NCBI GenBank assembly: GCA_024231975.1
Contig: JAAEQB010000051.1
Location: forward strand, 1 to 64,000
Origin: Allobosea sp.
GTDB taxonomy: Bacteria; Pseudomonadota; Alphaproteobacteria; Rhizobiales; Beijerinckiaceae
Direction of reading: 5' to 3'
DNA length: 64,000 bases
This document shows positions 49,206 to 58,003 of the stretch, piece after piece (the first letter of the stretch is position 1; each line of letters starts with the position of its first letter). Position numbers and translations under genes: made by a program. The notes under the pieces were generated by a model, which searched no databases, had not been told where the DNA came from, and saw only the letters and a program-made list of their open reading frames with translations.

Positions 49206-49871
49206 ATGACCGACGAGATTTCCCGCGAGGCGCTGCACGACATCCTGCGCGGCGTCGCGGCGCTGACAGGCGACGCCATTGTCGCCGATCTCGCCCGGCT
49301 GGTCGGCAAGGGCGTGCGGGCCGACATCTCGATCGCCTTCAACCCCAAGCAGATCGCCTCGAAGCGCTGGCTGGTCGAGACGCTTGCCGAGGTCCTGCCG
49401 AAGCCGGAGGGACCGGTCTGGGTGCTCGGCGCCTGGCATGGCGTGCTCGGGGCGATGCTGCTGGCTGATCGGCGGCTCACGATCCCGCAGCTGGTCAGCC
49501 TCGATATCGATCCCGATTGCGCGCCGATCGCCGAGATCCTCAATCATCGTCATGTCGCGACCGGGCGCTTCCAAGCCATGACGGCCGATATGATGAGCCT
49601 CGATTTCGAGCGTGCCGAAGGCGGGAGGCCGGGGCTGGTGATCAACACCAGCTGCGAGCATCTCGATGACGTACCCGGCTGGATCGCTGGCCTGCCTGCT
49701 GGCTTGCCGCTGCTGCTGCAATCGAACGATTATTTTCGCGAGCCCGACCATCGCAGCTGTGTGCCGTCGCTCGACGCCTTCAAGGCGCAGGCCGGGCTGT
49801 CGGAGCTGTGGTTCGCCGGGGCGCTGCCGACCAAGAACTATACCCGCTTCATGCTGATCGGCCGCAGATGA
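49206..49871 (+). CDS. Class I SAM-dependent methyltransferase-like protein
   Basis: A 221-residue protein. VWVLGAWHGVLGAMLL resembles the glycine-rich SAM loop (motif I) and VSLDIDPDCAPIAEILN supplies the acidic residue after strand 2. VINTSCEHLDD is at the post-motif position. The canonical GxGxG is reduced to GAWHG, so SAM binding is probable but not certain. It overlaps the next glycosyltransferase gene (ATGA), so it may modify a sugar or lipid intermediate. Confidence 0.62.
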   Translation: MTDEISREALHDILRGVAALTGDAIVADLARLVGKGVRADISIAFNPKQIASKRWLVETLAEVLPKPEGPVWVLGAWHGVLGAMLLADRRLTIPQLVSLDIDPDCAPIAEILNHRHVATGRFQAMTADMMSLDFERAEGGRPGLVINTSCEHLDDVPGWIAGLPAGLPLLLQSNDYFREPDHRSCVPSLDAFKAQAGLSELWFAGALPTKNYTRFMLIGRR

Positions 49872-51139
49872 GCCACGCTGAGTCCGAGGGGCCGGCGGTC
49901 GCGATCGCGATGAAGGGCTATCCCCGCCTGTCGGAGACCTTCATCGCCCAGGAATTGCTCGGCCTGCAGCGGCTCGGCCTGCCTTTCGCGATCTGGTCGC
50001 TGCGGCATCCGACCGATGGCGCGCGGCACATGATGCACCAGGAAATAGCGGCGCCGCTGCACTATCTGCCGGAATATCTGCACGACGACTGGCCGAGGGT
50101 GCTGCGCGGGATCATCGGCGCCCTCGCGCGGCCGAGCATCGTGCCGCTGCTTGGCGTTGTCCTGCGGGATCTCTTCCGCGACCGGACGCGCAACCGCCTG
50201 CGCCGCTTCGGCCAGGCTTGCGTGATGGCGCGCGAACTGCCGGCCGGCACCCGCCATCTTCATGTCCACTACCTACACACGCCGGCCTCCGTGATCCGCT
50301 ATGCAGCACTGAGCCGGGGCTTGACCTGGTCGTTCTCGGCCCATGCCAAGGACATCTGGACGACGCCGGACTGGGAGAAACGCGAGAAGATCACCGATGC
50401 GCGCTGGGGCGTGACCTGCACTCGCGACGGCCATGCCGAGCTGACCCGCCTCGCTGACCGTGCCGAGAAGGTCGCGCTGCTCTATCACGGGCTCGACCTG
50501 GCGCGGTTTCCGGCGCCGCCCGAGGCGCGCCCGCCGCGTGACGGCTCCGATCCGGCAGAGCCGGTGCAGTTCATCACGATCGGGCGGGCGGTGGCGAAGA
50601 AGGGGTTCGACGACCTCTTGGCGGCGCTGGCGATCCTGCCGGCGGAGCTGAACTGGCGGCTCGTCCACATCGGCGGCGGCGAGATGCTCGCGGCCTTGAA
50701 GGCGCAAGCCGAGAAGCTCGGCCTTGCCTCGCGGATCGAATGGCGCGGCGCGCAGGCACAAGGTGCGGTCATCGCGGCGCTGCGAGAGGCCGATCTCTTC
50801 GTGCTGCCCTCGAAACAGGCGGAGAATGGCGACCGCGACGGTCTGCCCAATGTGGTGATGGAGGCGGCGAGCCAGGCCCTGCCGATCGTCGCGACCGATT
50901 TCGCCGGCATCCCGGAATTTGTGCAGCATGGCCGCGAAGGGCTGCTGCTGCGGCCGAGCGATGTCACCGCCCTGGCCAAGGCGCTGGAGGGACTGGCCCG
51001 CGATCCGCAATGGCGCGCCAAGCTTGGCGCCGCGGCCTTCGACAGGCTCCGAACCGAGTTCTCGGCGCAGGCCGGGCTGGAGCGGGTGCGTCGGGCGCTG
51101 CTGGCGGCGGTCGCGGGCGAGGATAGCGGGGCGCCATGA
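49868..51139 (+). CDS. Glycosyltransferase family 4 protein (colanic-acid/exopolysaccharide type)
   Basis: A 423-residue GT4 enzyme starting at 49868 inside the ATGA overlap. The N-terminus AIAMKGYPRLSETFIAQEL is the typical opening of exopolysaccharide GT4 proteins such as WcaL or EpsF. The donor half carries ITIGRAVAKKGFDDLL, HIGGGEM and the EX7E-like NVVMEAASQALPIVATDFAGIPE. It transfers sugars onto a lipid-linked intermediate. Its ATGA overlap with the following gene indicates translational coupling. Confidence 0.9.
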   Translation: MSHAESEGPAVAIAMKGYPRLSETFIAQELLGLQRLGLPFAIWSLRHPTDGARHMMHQEIAAPLHYLPEYLHDDWPRVLRGIIGALARPSIVPLLGVVLRDLFRDRTRNRLRRFGQACVMARELPAGTRHLHVHYLHTPASVIRYAALSRGLTWSFSAHAKDIWTTPDWEKREKITDARWGVTCTRDGHAELTRLADRAEKVALLYHGLDLARFPAPPEARPPRDGSDPAEPVQFITIGRAVAKKGFDDLLAALAILPAELNWRLVHIGGGEMLAALKAQAEKLGLASRIEWRGAQAQGAVIAALREADLFVLPSKQAENGDRDGLPNVVMEAASQALPIVATDFAGIPEFVQHGREGLLLRPSDVTALAKALEGLARDPQWRAKLGAAAFDRLRTEFSAQAGLERVRRALLAAVAGEDSGAP

Positions 51140-52434
51140 GCGCGCGCATCCTGATCGCGGTCACGCATCTGCTTGGGATCGGCCATCTGGTGCGGGCCCG
51201 GCAGCTGGCGCGGGCTCTGGCCGCGGCGGGTCATGAGGTCACGCTCGCCAGCGGCGGCATGCCGGACGGCAAGGCGGCGACGGATTATCGCTTCGTGCAG
51301 TTGCCGCCGGTGCGCACGCAAGGCACGGATTTCCGCAATCTGCTCGATGAGGGTGGTGAGACTGCGACGCCGGGGCGACTTGCGGCGCGGCGCGAGCAAC
51401 TGGTTGCCTTGGCGTGCGAGATTTCGCCCGATATCGTCATCACCGAGCATTTTCCGTTCGGCCGGCGCCAGCTTGCCGGCGAGTTCCTGGCGCTGATCGC
51501 TGCCGCTCGCGAGGCCAATCCCCAGGCGCACGTTATTGCCTCGATCCGCGACGTGCTGGTGACGCCGCAGCGCCCGGAACGGTTGACCGAGGCGGCCGAG
51601 CGGGTCGCCACGCTGTTCGACGCGGTGCTGGTGCATGGCGACCCCAGCGTCCTGCCGCTCGAAGCGTCCTGGCCGGTGACGCCGGAGATCGCCGGCAAGC
51701 TGGTCTATACGGGCTATCTGGCGGAGCGGCCTGCGCGCGCCCTCGAGAGCCTGGCTTATTCCCTTCCCCCCGCTTGCGGTGGGGAAGGGTTAGGGATGGG
51801 GGGCCGCAAAGCAGGGCTCTCTTCTTCTTCCAGCTCTCAACAAACGGCACTGCCCCCCACCCAACCCTCCCCACCGCAAGCGGGGGGAGGGCTTGCGCCC
51901 AACGCTCGCAGCGAGGGCGACACCCACATCCTCGTCTCGGGCGGCGGTTCGGCTGCTGCCTTGCCATTGTTTGAGACCATGCTCGCGGCGGCTCGATTGC
52001 TGCCGCAGCGGCCTTTCCATCTCCTGATCGGCCGCGGCGTCTCCGAGGTCGATTTCGCCGCCCTGCGGCAATCGGCTCCGGACAACGCAGTCGTCGAATG
52101 GGCGCGGCCGGATTTTCAGGCCTTGCTCGCCACCTGCGCGCTGTCGATCAGCCAGGCCGGCTACAACACCGCGCTCGACCTGCTGCAGGCCGGGCGGCCC
52201 GCTCTCCTCCTCCCCTTCGATGCAGGCAACGAGACCGAGCAGGCCTTGCGTGCCGCCGCGCTGGAGCGGGCCGGACTGGCGCGCGTTGCGAAGCTTGCCG
52301 AAGGGCCGCAGGCGCTCGCTGCCGCGATCGAAACGGCGCTGGCGCAAGGCGTTCCGCCGGCTGCAGAGGTCGACCTGAACGGGGCCGAGGGCAGCGTCGC
52401 AGCGATCGCTCGCCTGCTCGCAAGCCGCGCCTGA
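51136..52434 (+). CDS. Glycosyltransferase, MurG-like, with in-frame repeat insertion
   Basis: A 432-residue GT-B protein. The N-terminal RILIAVTHLLGIGHLVRARQ carries the GxGHxxR loop, and the C-terminal half has ILVSGGGSAAALP and SISQAGYNTALDLL, as in MurG-type enzymes. A stretch at about residues 209-252 is Gly/Pro/Ser-rich and encoded by a palindromic repeat (51761-51891) that is open in this frame. It has a relative at 34482. Function is probably sugar transfer to an envelope glycan. Confidence 0.85.
   Translation: MSARILIAVTHLLGIGHLVRARQLARALAAAGHEVTLASGGMPDGKAATDYRFVQLPPVRTQGTDFRNLLDEGGETATPGRLAARREQLVALACEISPDIVITEHFPFGRRQLAGEFLALIAAAREANPQAHVIASIRDVLVTPQRPERLTEAAERVATLFDAVLVHGDPSVLPLEASWPVTPEIAGKLVYTGYLAERPARALESLAYSLPPACGGEGLGMGGRKAGLSSSSSSQQTALPPTQPSPPQAGGGLAPNARSEGDTHILVSGGGSAAALPLFETMLAAARLLPQRPFHLLIGRGVSEVDFAALRQSAPDNAVVEWARPDFQALLATCALSISQAGYNTALDLLQAGRPALLLPFDAGNETEQALRAAALERAGLARVAKLAEGPQALAAAIETALAQGVPPAAEVDLNGAEGSVAAIARLLASRA
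51761..51891. repeat. Composite palindromic repeat inside a coding sequence
   Basis: Arms 51761-51803 and 51852-51891 are imperfect inverted copies of about 40 bp, each with an internal CCGCTTGCGG or CCGCAAGCGG core. They are separated by about 48 bp rich in CTTCTTCTTCC. The design is the same as the repeat at 11663-11812. The element lies wholly inside the glycosyltransferase gene at 51136 and keeps the reading frame open, adding roughly 43 residues. Confidence 0.85.
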
Positions 52435-52448
52435 GACCGTGCGTGAAT

Positions 52449-52473
52449 GCATGCCGGCGAAGGGACGGCATGC
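52449..52473 (+). terminator. Hairpin downstream of the glycosyltransferase gene
   Basis: GCATGCCG (52449-52456) and CGGCATGC (52466-52473) form a perfect 8-bp stem with a 9-nt loop 15 nt after the stop codon. There is no T-run, so it may be a Rho-independent-like 3' end or a pause site. It separates the glycan genes from cobS. Confidence 0.5.
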
Positions 52474-52590
52474 CTCTTGCGAATTGCCGCTCCGCTGCTT
52501 TCGATCTAAGGAGGACTTACACGCCTCCCTTTCGGTCGGCTCACGAGGACACCGGGTCTTTACCGGCCCCTGTCCTGCGCCCGGAGAAGA

Positions 52591-53586
52591 ATGATGACAA
52601 CGACGACTGCCTCCGCCCCCGGCATGCCCGACATGAAACTGTCGGTGCGTCAGGTCTTCGGCATCGAGTCCGATATGGAGGTGCCGGCCTATTCGCAGCC
52701 CGAGGCCCATGTGCCGGATTTCGATCCGGACTACCGTTTCGACCGCGACACCACGATCGCGATCCTCGCCGGCTTCGCCCATAATCGCCGCGTGATGATC
52801 TCGGGCTATCATGGCACCGGCAAGTCGACCCATATCGAGCAGGTCGCGGCGCGCCTCAACTGGCCCTGCGTCCGCGTCAACCTCGACAGCCACGTGTCGC
52901 GCCTCGACCTCGTCGGCAAGGACGCGATCGTGCTGAAGGAAGGCAAGCAGATCACCGAGTTCCAGGACGGCATCCTGCCCTGGGCGCTGCAGAACAACAT
53001 CGCGCTGGTCTTCGACGAGTACGATGCCGGCCGCCCGGACGTGATGTTCGTGATCCAGCGCGTGCTCGAGCAGTCCGGCAAGCTGACGCTGCTCGACCAG
53101 AAGCGCGTCATCCGCCCGCACGCCGCGTTCCGGCTGTTCGCCACCGCCAATACGGTCGGCCTCGGCGACACCTCGGGCCTCTATCACGGCACCCAGCAGA
53201 TCAACCAGGGCCAGATGGACCGCTGGTCGATCGTCACCACGCTGAACTACCTGCCTCACGACAACGAGGTCGCGATCGTGCTCGCCAAGTCGAAGCACTA
53301 TCAGGCCACGCCGGAAGGCAAGGACATCGTCAACAAGATGGTCCGCGTCGCCGATCTCACCCGCAACGCCTTCATGAACGGCGATCTCTCGACCGTGATG
53401 AGCCCGCGTACGGTCATCACCTGGGCCGAGAACGCGGCGATCTTCGGCGGCGATGTCGGCTTCGCCTTCCGCGTCACCTTCCTCAACAAGTGCGACGAGA
53501 TGGAGCGCACGCTGGTGGCGGAGTTCTTCCAGCGTTCCTTCGGCAAGGAATTGCCGGAAAGCGCGGTCAACGTCGTCCTGAGCTGA
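52591..53586 (+). CDS. cobS: Aerobic cobaltochelatase subunit CobS
   Basis: A 331-residue AAA+ ATPase, the small subunit of the CobN-CobS-CobT complex that inserts cobalt into hydrogenobyrinic acid a,c-diamide in aerobic B12 synthesis. Walker A is GYHGTGKSTH (about residue 72), Walker B LVFDEYDAG, and sensor motif FATANTVG. The N-terminal VRQVFGIESDMEVPA is characteristic. The start at 52591 follows GGAGAAG. cobN is not in the window, and cobT lies downstream after three small genes. Confidence 0.96.
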   Translation: MMTTTTASAPGMPDMKLSVRQVFGIESDMEVPAYSQPEAHVPDFDPDYRFDRDTTIAILAGFAHNRRVMISGYHGTGKSTHIEQVAARLNWPCVRVNLDSHVSRLDLVGKDAIVLKEGKQITEFQDGILPWALQNNIALVFDEYDAGRPDVMFVIQRVLEQSGKLTLLDQKRVIRPHAAFRLFATANTVGLGDTSGLYHGTQQINQGQMDRWSIVTTLNYLPHDNEVAIVLAKSKHYQATPEGKDIVNKMVRVADLTRNAFMNGDLSTVMSPRTVITWAENAAIFGGDVGFAFRVTFLNKCDEMERTLVAEFFQRSFGKELPESAVNVVLS

Positions 53587-53595
53587 GGTATCGTC

Positions 53596-53621
53596 CGCAA
53601 GAGTGATCTCTCACTCTTGCG
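53596..53621 (+). terminator. Hairpin terminator after cobS
   Basis: CGCAAGAGTGA, loop TCTC and TCACTCTTGCG form a perfect 11-bp stem 10 nt after the cobS stop. No T-run follows, so termination may be partial and some transcript may read on toward the next genes. Confidence 0.6.
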
Positions 53622-53654
53622 CTCAGACCAGGCTCAACCAGCAGGAGGCCGGCC

Positions 53655-54005
53655 ATGGCTCGGTATGAAGGTTCCTGTCATTGCGGTCGGGTCGCCTACG
53701 AGGTCGAGGCCGACCTCTCGCGGACGATCACCTGCAATTGCTCCTATTGCCAGCGCCGCGGCTCGGTGCTGGCCTTCGCGCCGGCGACCAGCTTCACCCT
53801 GACCAAGGGCGAGGACGCGCTGACCGAGTACCGTTTCAACTCACAGAAGATCCAGCATCTGTTCTGCGAGACCTGCGGCATGGAATCCTTCGCCCGCGCC
53901 AATGCACCGGACGGCACGCCAACCGTCGCGATCAACGTCCGCTGCCTCGCCGGCGTCGAGCCGACCGAGCTGAGCCCGACGATGTACAACGGACGGGCGC
54001 GCTGA
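53655..54005 (+). CDS. GFA family (glutathione-dependent formaldehyde-activating-like) protein
   Basis: A 116-residue zinc-binding protein. The cysteine pattern CHCG...CNCSYC and later CETCG is that of the GFA domain. Named after a formaldehyde-glutathione enzyme, most members have no proven activity. It starts 68 nt after cobS, beyond a hairpin, and is followed 10 nt later by the first acetyltransferase gene. Confidence 0.87.
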   Translation: MARYEGSCHCGRVAYEVEADLSRTITCNCSYCQRRGSVLAFAPATSFTLTKGEDALTEYRFNSQKIQHLFCETCGMESFARANAPDGTPTVAINVRCLAGVEPTELSPTMYNGRAR

Positions 54006-54015
54006 GGAGCACGCC

Positions 54016-54453
54016 GTGAGCGCCGCCGACAGCAAGCAGGCCACGATCCAGCGCGAGGCGGATGTCGCCGCGGCGCGCGAAGCCGTGGTGCGCGGGCTCT
54101 CCGCCCATAACGAGGCCAGGGTCGGGCCGCGCAAGGCCGAGCCCCTGGCGCTCAGCCTGCGCGACGAGAGCGGCGCCATGGTCGGCGGCCTGATCGGCGA
54201 GCTGAAATGGGAGTGGCTCTATGTCGATCTGTTCTGGATCGACGAAGCCCATCGCGGCGCCGGCCATGGCGAGGCGCTGCTGGCGATGGCCGAGCAGGCG
54301 GCGCGCGACTATGGCGCGCGTGGCGTCTATCTGGGCACGATGAGCATCCAGGCGCCGGGCTTCTATCCCCGCATGGGCTATCGCGAATGCGGCCGCATGG
54401 AGGGCTATCCCGTCGCCGGCCAGAGCTTCCACCATTTCATGAAGGCGCTATGA
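54016..54453 (+). CDS. GNAT family N-acetyltransferase (first of two)
   Basis: A 145-residue acetyltransferase from a GTG start. VDLFWIDEAHRGAGHGEALL contains the acetyl-CoA-binding R/Q-x-x-G-x-G/A loop (RGAGHG), and QAPGFYPRMGYRECG is the usual C-terminal motif. The next protein has the same layout and ending (QAPDFYKMHGYLAYG, KKAL), so the pair look like a tandem duplication. The substrate is unknown. Confidence 0.85.
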   Translation: MSAADSKQATIQREADVAAAREAVVRGLSAHNEARVGPRKAEPLALSLRDESGAMVGGLIGELKWEWLYVDLFWIDEAHRGAGHGEALLAMAEQAARDYGARGVYLGTMSIQAPGFYPRMGYRECGRMEGYPVAGQSFHHFMKAL

Positions 54454-54932
54454 GCAGCTCCGATCGCAAACCGAGGCAGATGGAGCAGGCGCCGGCCGGG
54501 CAGCGTGCCATGTCTGGTGCTGCTTCCGTCCGGATCGAGGCCACCTATGGCGCCGCGAAAAAATTCATCGCGGCAGGCCTCGAGGGCTTCAATCGCGAGC
54601 ATATGCATGGCCGCTCACCCAAATCATTCGCCGCCACCGCGAATGTCGATGGCGCCATGCGCGGCGGGTTGATGGCCGAGGCGATCGGCGAGTGGATGCA
54701 TATCAGCCTTCTCTGGGTGGATGAGCGGTTCCGTCGAAGCGGGCTCGGCACGGCGTTGCTGACGCGGGCGGAAACGGAGGCGAGAAGCCGCGGGGCCCGG
54801 GGTGTCCTCGTCGATACGTTTTCGTTCCAGGCGCCGGATTTCTACAAAATGCATGGTTATCTTGCGTATGGGCAGATCGAAGATTGCCCTGAAGCGGGCA
54901 TGACGTGGTTCCGTTTCAAGAAGGCGCTCTGA
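54450..54932 (+). CDS. GNAT family N-acetyltransferase (second of two)
   Basis: A 160-residue acetyltransferase that begins inside the ATGA overlap with its paralogue. Its acetyl-CoA loop is RRSGLGTALL, after SLLWVDERF. Relative to the first copy it has an extra N-terminal 25 residues that are polar and probably disordered. It ends 25 nt before cobT. It could also be involved in modifying a cobalamin intermediate, but nothing in the sequence shows this. Confidence 0.85.
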   Translation: MSSSDRKPRQMEQAPAGQRAMSGAASVRIEATYGAAKKFIAAGLEGFNREHMHGRSPKSFAATANVDGAMRGGLMAEAIGEWMHISLLWVDERFRRSGLGTALLTRAETEARSRGARGVLVDTFSFQAPDFYKMHGYLAYGQIEDCPEAGMTWFRFKKAL

Positions 54933-54957
54933 CCATGCAGCGGGTCGAGGATCAGTC

Positions 54958-56853
54958 GTGAGCATCTCCAATCGCAAGCCCGGAACCCCGAAGGAAGCGC
55001 CGGCCGAGCCGCTGAAGCGTGCGGTCTCGGGCGCGATGAAGGCGATCGCGCGCAAGCCGGAGATGGAGATCGTCTTCGCTGCCGACAAACCCTCGCTGGT
55101 CGGCGAACGCGCCCGCCTGCCGGAGCCACCGCGCAAGCTCACGGCGAACGACGTTGCGATCCTGCGCGGGCATGCCGATTCGATGGCTTTGCGCCTCGCC
55201 TGCCACGACAACGCGATCCATCGGCGCGCCGCGCCCGAGGGCGATGCGGCCCGTGCCGTCTTCGACGCAGTCGAGCAGGCGCGGGTCGAGAGCGTCGGCT
55301 CGCGCCGGATGAGCGGCGTTTCCGGCAACATCTCGGCGATGCTGGAGGACCGCTATCATCGCGGCGGCCGCTATGAGGAGATCACCGACCGGGCCGACGC
55401 GCCGCTGGAAGATGCGCTCGCTCTGATGGTGCGCGAGCGGCTGACGGGCCTGAAGCCGCCCAAGGCGGCGGAGAAGCTGGTCGATCTCTGGCGCGAGCAG
55501 ATCGAGGCCAAGGCCGGCGACGATCTCGACCGGCTGGCGAAGTCGATCGAGGACCAGCGCGCCTTCGCCCGCACCGTGCGCGACCTGCTCGTCTCGCTCG
55601 ACATGGCCGAGCAGACCAGCCAGGGCGACGATGCCGAGGAGGACGAGGACGATCAGGACCAGTCCTCCGACGACCAGCAGCAGGAAGAGGGCGAGGCCGA
55701 GCAGCAGAGCCAGGGCGAGCGCTCGGAGACCGAGACCAGCGAGGACGCCGCCGAGGAATTACAGGAAGGCGCCTCCGAGGCCGCCGATGCGCCAGCCGGC
55801 GATTGGGACGACGAGGACGAGAGCTCCGAGGCCGAGGAAGCCGGCGAGGCGCCGCGTCCGCGCGAGAGCCGCGCCAATGATCGGCCGCAGACCGACTACA
55901 AGGCCTATACCCAGAAGTTCGACGAGATCGTCACCGCCGAAGAACTCTGCGATGCCGAGGAACTGACGCGCCTGCGCGCCTATCTCGACAAGCAGCTGGC
56001 GCATCTTCAGGGCGTCGTCGCGCGCCTGGCGAACCGGCTGCAGCGCCGCCTGATGGCGCAGCAGAACCGCTCCTGGCAGTTCGACCTGGAGGAGGGCGCG
56101 CTCGACCCGTCGCGCCTGCCGCGCATCATCATCGACCCGTTCCAGCCGCTTTCCTTCCGGCAGGAATCGGACACGAATTTCCGCGACACGGTGGTGACGC
56201 TGCTGATCGACAATTCCGGCTCGATGCGCGGCCGGCCGATCACGGTCGCGGCGACCTGCGCCGACATCCTGGCGCGCACGCTGGAGCGCTGCGGCGTCAA
56301 GGTCGAGCTGCTCGGCTTCACTACCCGCGCCTGGAAGGGCGGTCTGTCGCGAGAGGCCTGGCTGCAATCGGGCAAGACGGCCAATCCGGGCCGCCTCAAC
56401 GACCTCCGGCACATCATCTACAAGGCGGCCGACGCGCCCTGGCGGCGGGCGCGCAAGAATCTCGGGCTGATGATGCGCGAGGGGCTGCTCAAGGAGAACA
56501 TTGATGGCGAGGCGCTCGACTGGGCGCATAAGCGCCTGCTCGGCCGCTCCGAGCAGCGCAAGATCCTGATGGTGATCTCGGACGGTGCGCCGGTCGACGA
56601 TTCCACCCTCTCGGTCAATGCCGGCAGCTATCTTGAGCGGCATTTGCGCCACGTCATCGCCGAGATCGAGACACGCTCGCCGGTCGAATTGATCGCGATC
56701 GGCATCGGCCACGACGTCACCCGCTACTACCGCCGCGCCGTCACCATCGTCGACGCCGAGGAGCTCGGCGGCGTGATGACCGAGAAGCTGGCTGAGCTGT
56801 TCGAGGAGGATGCCGGCGGGGCAAGCTCGCGGGGCTCGCGCCGCCTGCAATGA
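54958..56853 (+). CDS. cobT: Aerobic cobaltochelatase subunit CobT
   Basis: A 631-residue partner of CobS in the cobalt-inserting chelatase. The N-terminal domain (about 1-220) is followed by a very acidic linker (about 222-310, rich in Glu, Asp, Gln and Ser) and a C-terminal von Willebrand A domain. Its metal site is visible as LLIDNSGSMRG (MIDAS, about residue 418) with the later VISDGAPVDD. The start is a GTG at 54958 after GAGGA. It overlaps the next gene (ATGA). Confidence 0.96.
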   Translation: MSISNRKPGTPKEAPAEPLKRAVSGAMKAIARKPEMEIVFAADKPSLVGERARLPEPPRKLTANDVAILRGHADSMALRLACHDNAIHRRAAPEGDAARAVFDAVEQARVESVGSRRMSGVSGNISAMLEDRYHRGGRYEEITDRADAPLEDALALMVRERLTGLKPPKAAEKLVDLWREQIEAKAGDDLDRLAKSIEDQRAFARTVRDLLVSLDMAEQTSQGDDAEEDEDDQDQSSDDQQQEEGEAEQQSQGERSETETSEDAAEELQEGASEAADAPAGDWDDEDESSEAEEAGEAPRPRESRANDRPQTDYKAYTQKFDEIVTAEELCDAEELTRLRAYLDKQLAHLQGVVARLANRLQRRLMAQQNRSWQFDLEEGALDPSRLPRIIIDPFQPLSFRQESDTNFRDTVVTLLIDNSGSMRGRPITVAATCADILARTLERCGVKVELLGFTTRAWKGGLSREAWLQSGKTANPGRLNDLRHIIYKAADAPWRRARKNLGLMMREGLLKENIDGEALDWAHKRLLGRSEQRKILMVISDGAPVDDSTLSVNAGSYLERHLRHVIAEIETRSPVELIAIGIGHDVTRYYRRAVTIVDAEELGGVMTEKLAELFEEDAGGASSRGSRRLQ

Positions 56854-57863
56854 GCCTGAGCCGCCGCAGCGTCCTTGCCGGCCTGGGCGCAGCGGCTTTG
56901 GCCGCGCCTGTGCGGGCGCAGAGCCTTGAGCCCGGGCGCATCCCGGTCAACATCTCCTCACGGCCGATCGCGAGTTTCGAGCCGCGCAACGCGGCGAAGA
57001 CGCGCTTCGGCCAGCTGATCTTCCGTGGCGGGCTCCAGCTCTCCGGCAGCCATCCGCGCTTCGGCGGCTTCTCGGGGCTGTGGCGCTCGCCTGACGGGGA
57101 ACGGATCGTCGCGATCACCGACAACGGCTTCTGGCTGACGGCCAGGGTCGCGCGCAACGGTCAGGGTAGGCTCGCCGGATTGGAGGAGGCGGAGCTTGCG
57201 CCGATTCTCGGAGCCTCCGGCAAGCCGCTGCATCGCTCGCGCTATTACGACACCGAATCGCTCGCCATCCAGGGCGGTACCGCCTTCATCGGCGTCGAGC
57301 GCACCCATGACATCCTGCGCTTCGACTGGGCGCGCCACGGCGTCGAGGCACGGGCGCAGCTCGTGCCGGTGCCGCCGGCTGCCAAGCGCCTGCCGAGCAA
57401 TCGCGGCTTCGAGGCGCTCGGCGTGCTGCCGGCCGGCCATGCGCTCGCCGGAGCGCTGATCGCGATCTCCGAGCGCTCCGGCCGCGAGGACGAGCCGACC
57501 ACGGGCTTCATCATCGGCGGGCGCCAGCCGGGCACGTTGCAGGTGATCCGGCATGATGGCTACGACATCACCGACCTCGCCTTCCTGCCCGGCGGCGACA
57601 TGCTGCTGCTGGAGCGCTGGTACAAGCCGCTGCGCGGCGTCGGCATGCGCATCCGCCGTATCGCCGGCGGCACGATCCGCCCGGGAGCGAAGCTGGACGG
57701 GCCTATCCTGATCGAGGCCGATCTCGGCCAGGAAATCGATAATATGGAGGGGATGGCCGTTCATCAGGAGAACGGGCGGACGATCATCACCCTGATCTCG
57801 GACGATAATTTCTCGACCTTCCTGCAGCGCACCGTGCTGCTGGAATTCGAGCTGGCACCCTAG
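56850..57863 (+). CDS. Phytase-esterase-like exported protein
   Basis: A 337-residue protein of the esterase-like activity of phytase family (a beta-propeller). The twin-arginine signal SRRSVLAG is cleaved after VRAQ (about residue 24). FGGFSGLWRSPDGERIVAITDNGFWLTA and DTESLAIQGG are the family's propeller motifs, as is the C-terminal ISDDNFSTFLQRTVLLEFEL. Members are periplasmic and may hydrolyse phosphoesters; activity is unproven. It is translationally coupled to cobT, which may simply be an inherited neighbour. Confidence 0.87.
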   Translation: MSLSRRSVLAGLGAAALAAPVRAQSLEPGRIPVNISSRPIASFEPRNAAKTRFGQLIFRGGLQLSGSHPRFGGFSGLWRSPDGERIVAITDNGFWLTARVARNGQGRLAGLEEAELAPILGASGKPLHRSRYYDTESLAIQGGTAFIGVERTHDILRFDWARHGVEARAQLVPVPPAAKRLPSNRGFEALGVLPAGHALAGALIAISERSGREDEPTTGFIIGGRQPGTLQVIRHDGYDITDLAFLPGGDMLLLERWYKPLRGVGMRIRRIAGGTIRPGAKLDGPILIEADLGQEIDNMEGMAVHQENGRTIITLISDDNFSTFLQRTVLLEFELAP

Positions 57864-57871
57864 CCGCGCGC

Positions 57872-57983
57872 GTCATGCTCGGGCTTGCCCCGAGCATCTC
57901 AGGCCGGAAGGGACTCTCATCGGCGCCTGCTCCTGCTCGTCAGGAGATTCTCGGGTCTGCGCTTCGCTTCGCCCGAGAATGAC
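57872..57983. repeat. Palindromic repeat pair (CTCGGG type)
   Basis: GTCATGCTCGGG..CCCCGAGCATCTC (57872-57900) and GAGATTCTCGGG..GCCCGAGAATGAC (57944-57983) are inverted relatives, each itself a hairpin. A short piece of the same family (GGTCATTCTCGGG) lies at about 11634. This is a second repeat family, distinct from the CTCTCCC one. It may stabilise or end the phytase-like mRNA. Confidence 0.75.
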
Positions 57984-58003
57984 GAGCGATGCGTCAACGA
58001 AAA

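Noticed and set aside
52435..52590. Cobalamin riboswitch upstream of cobS
   Set aside because: No B12-box-like sequence is recognisable in the 156-nt gap; only a short hairpin is present.
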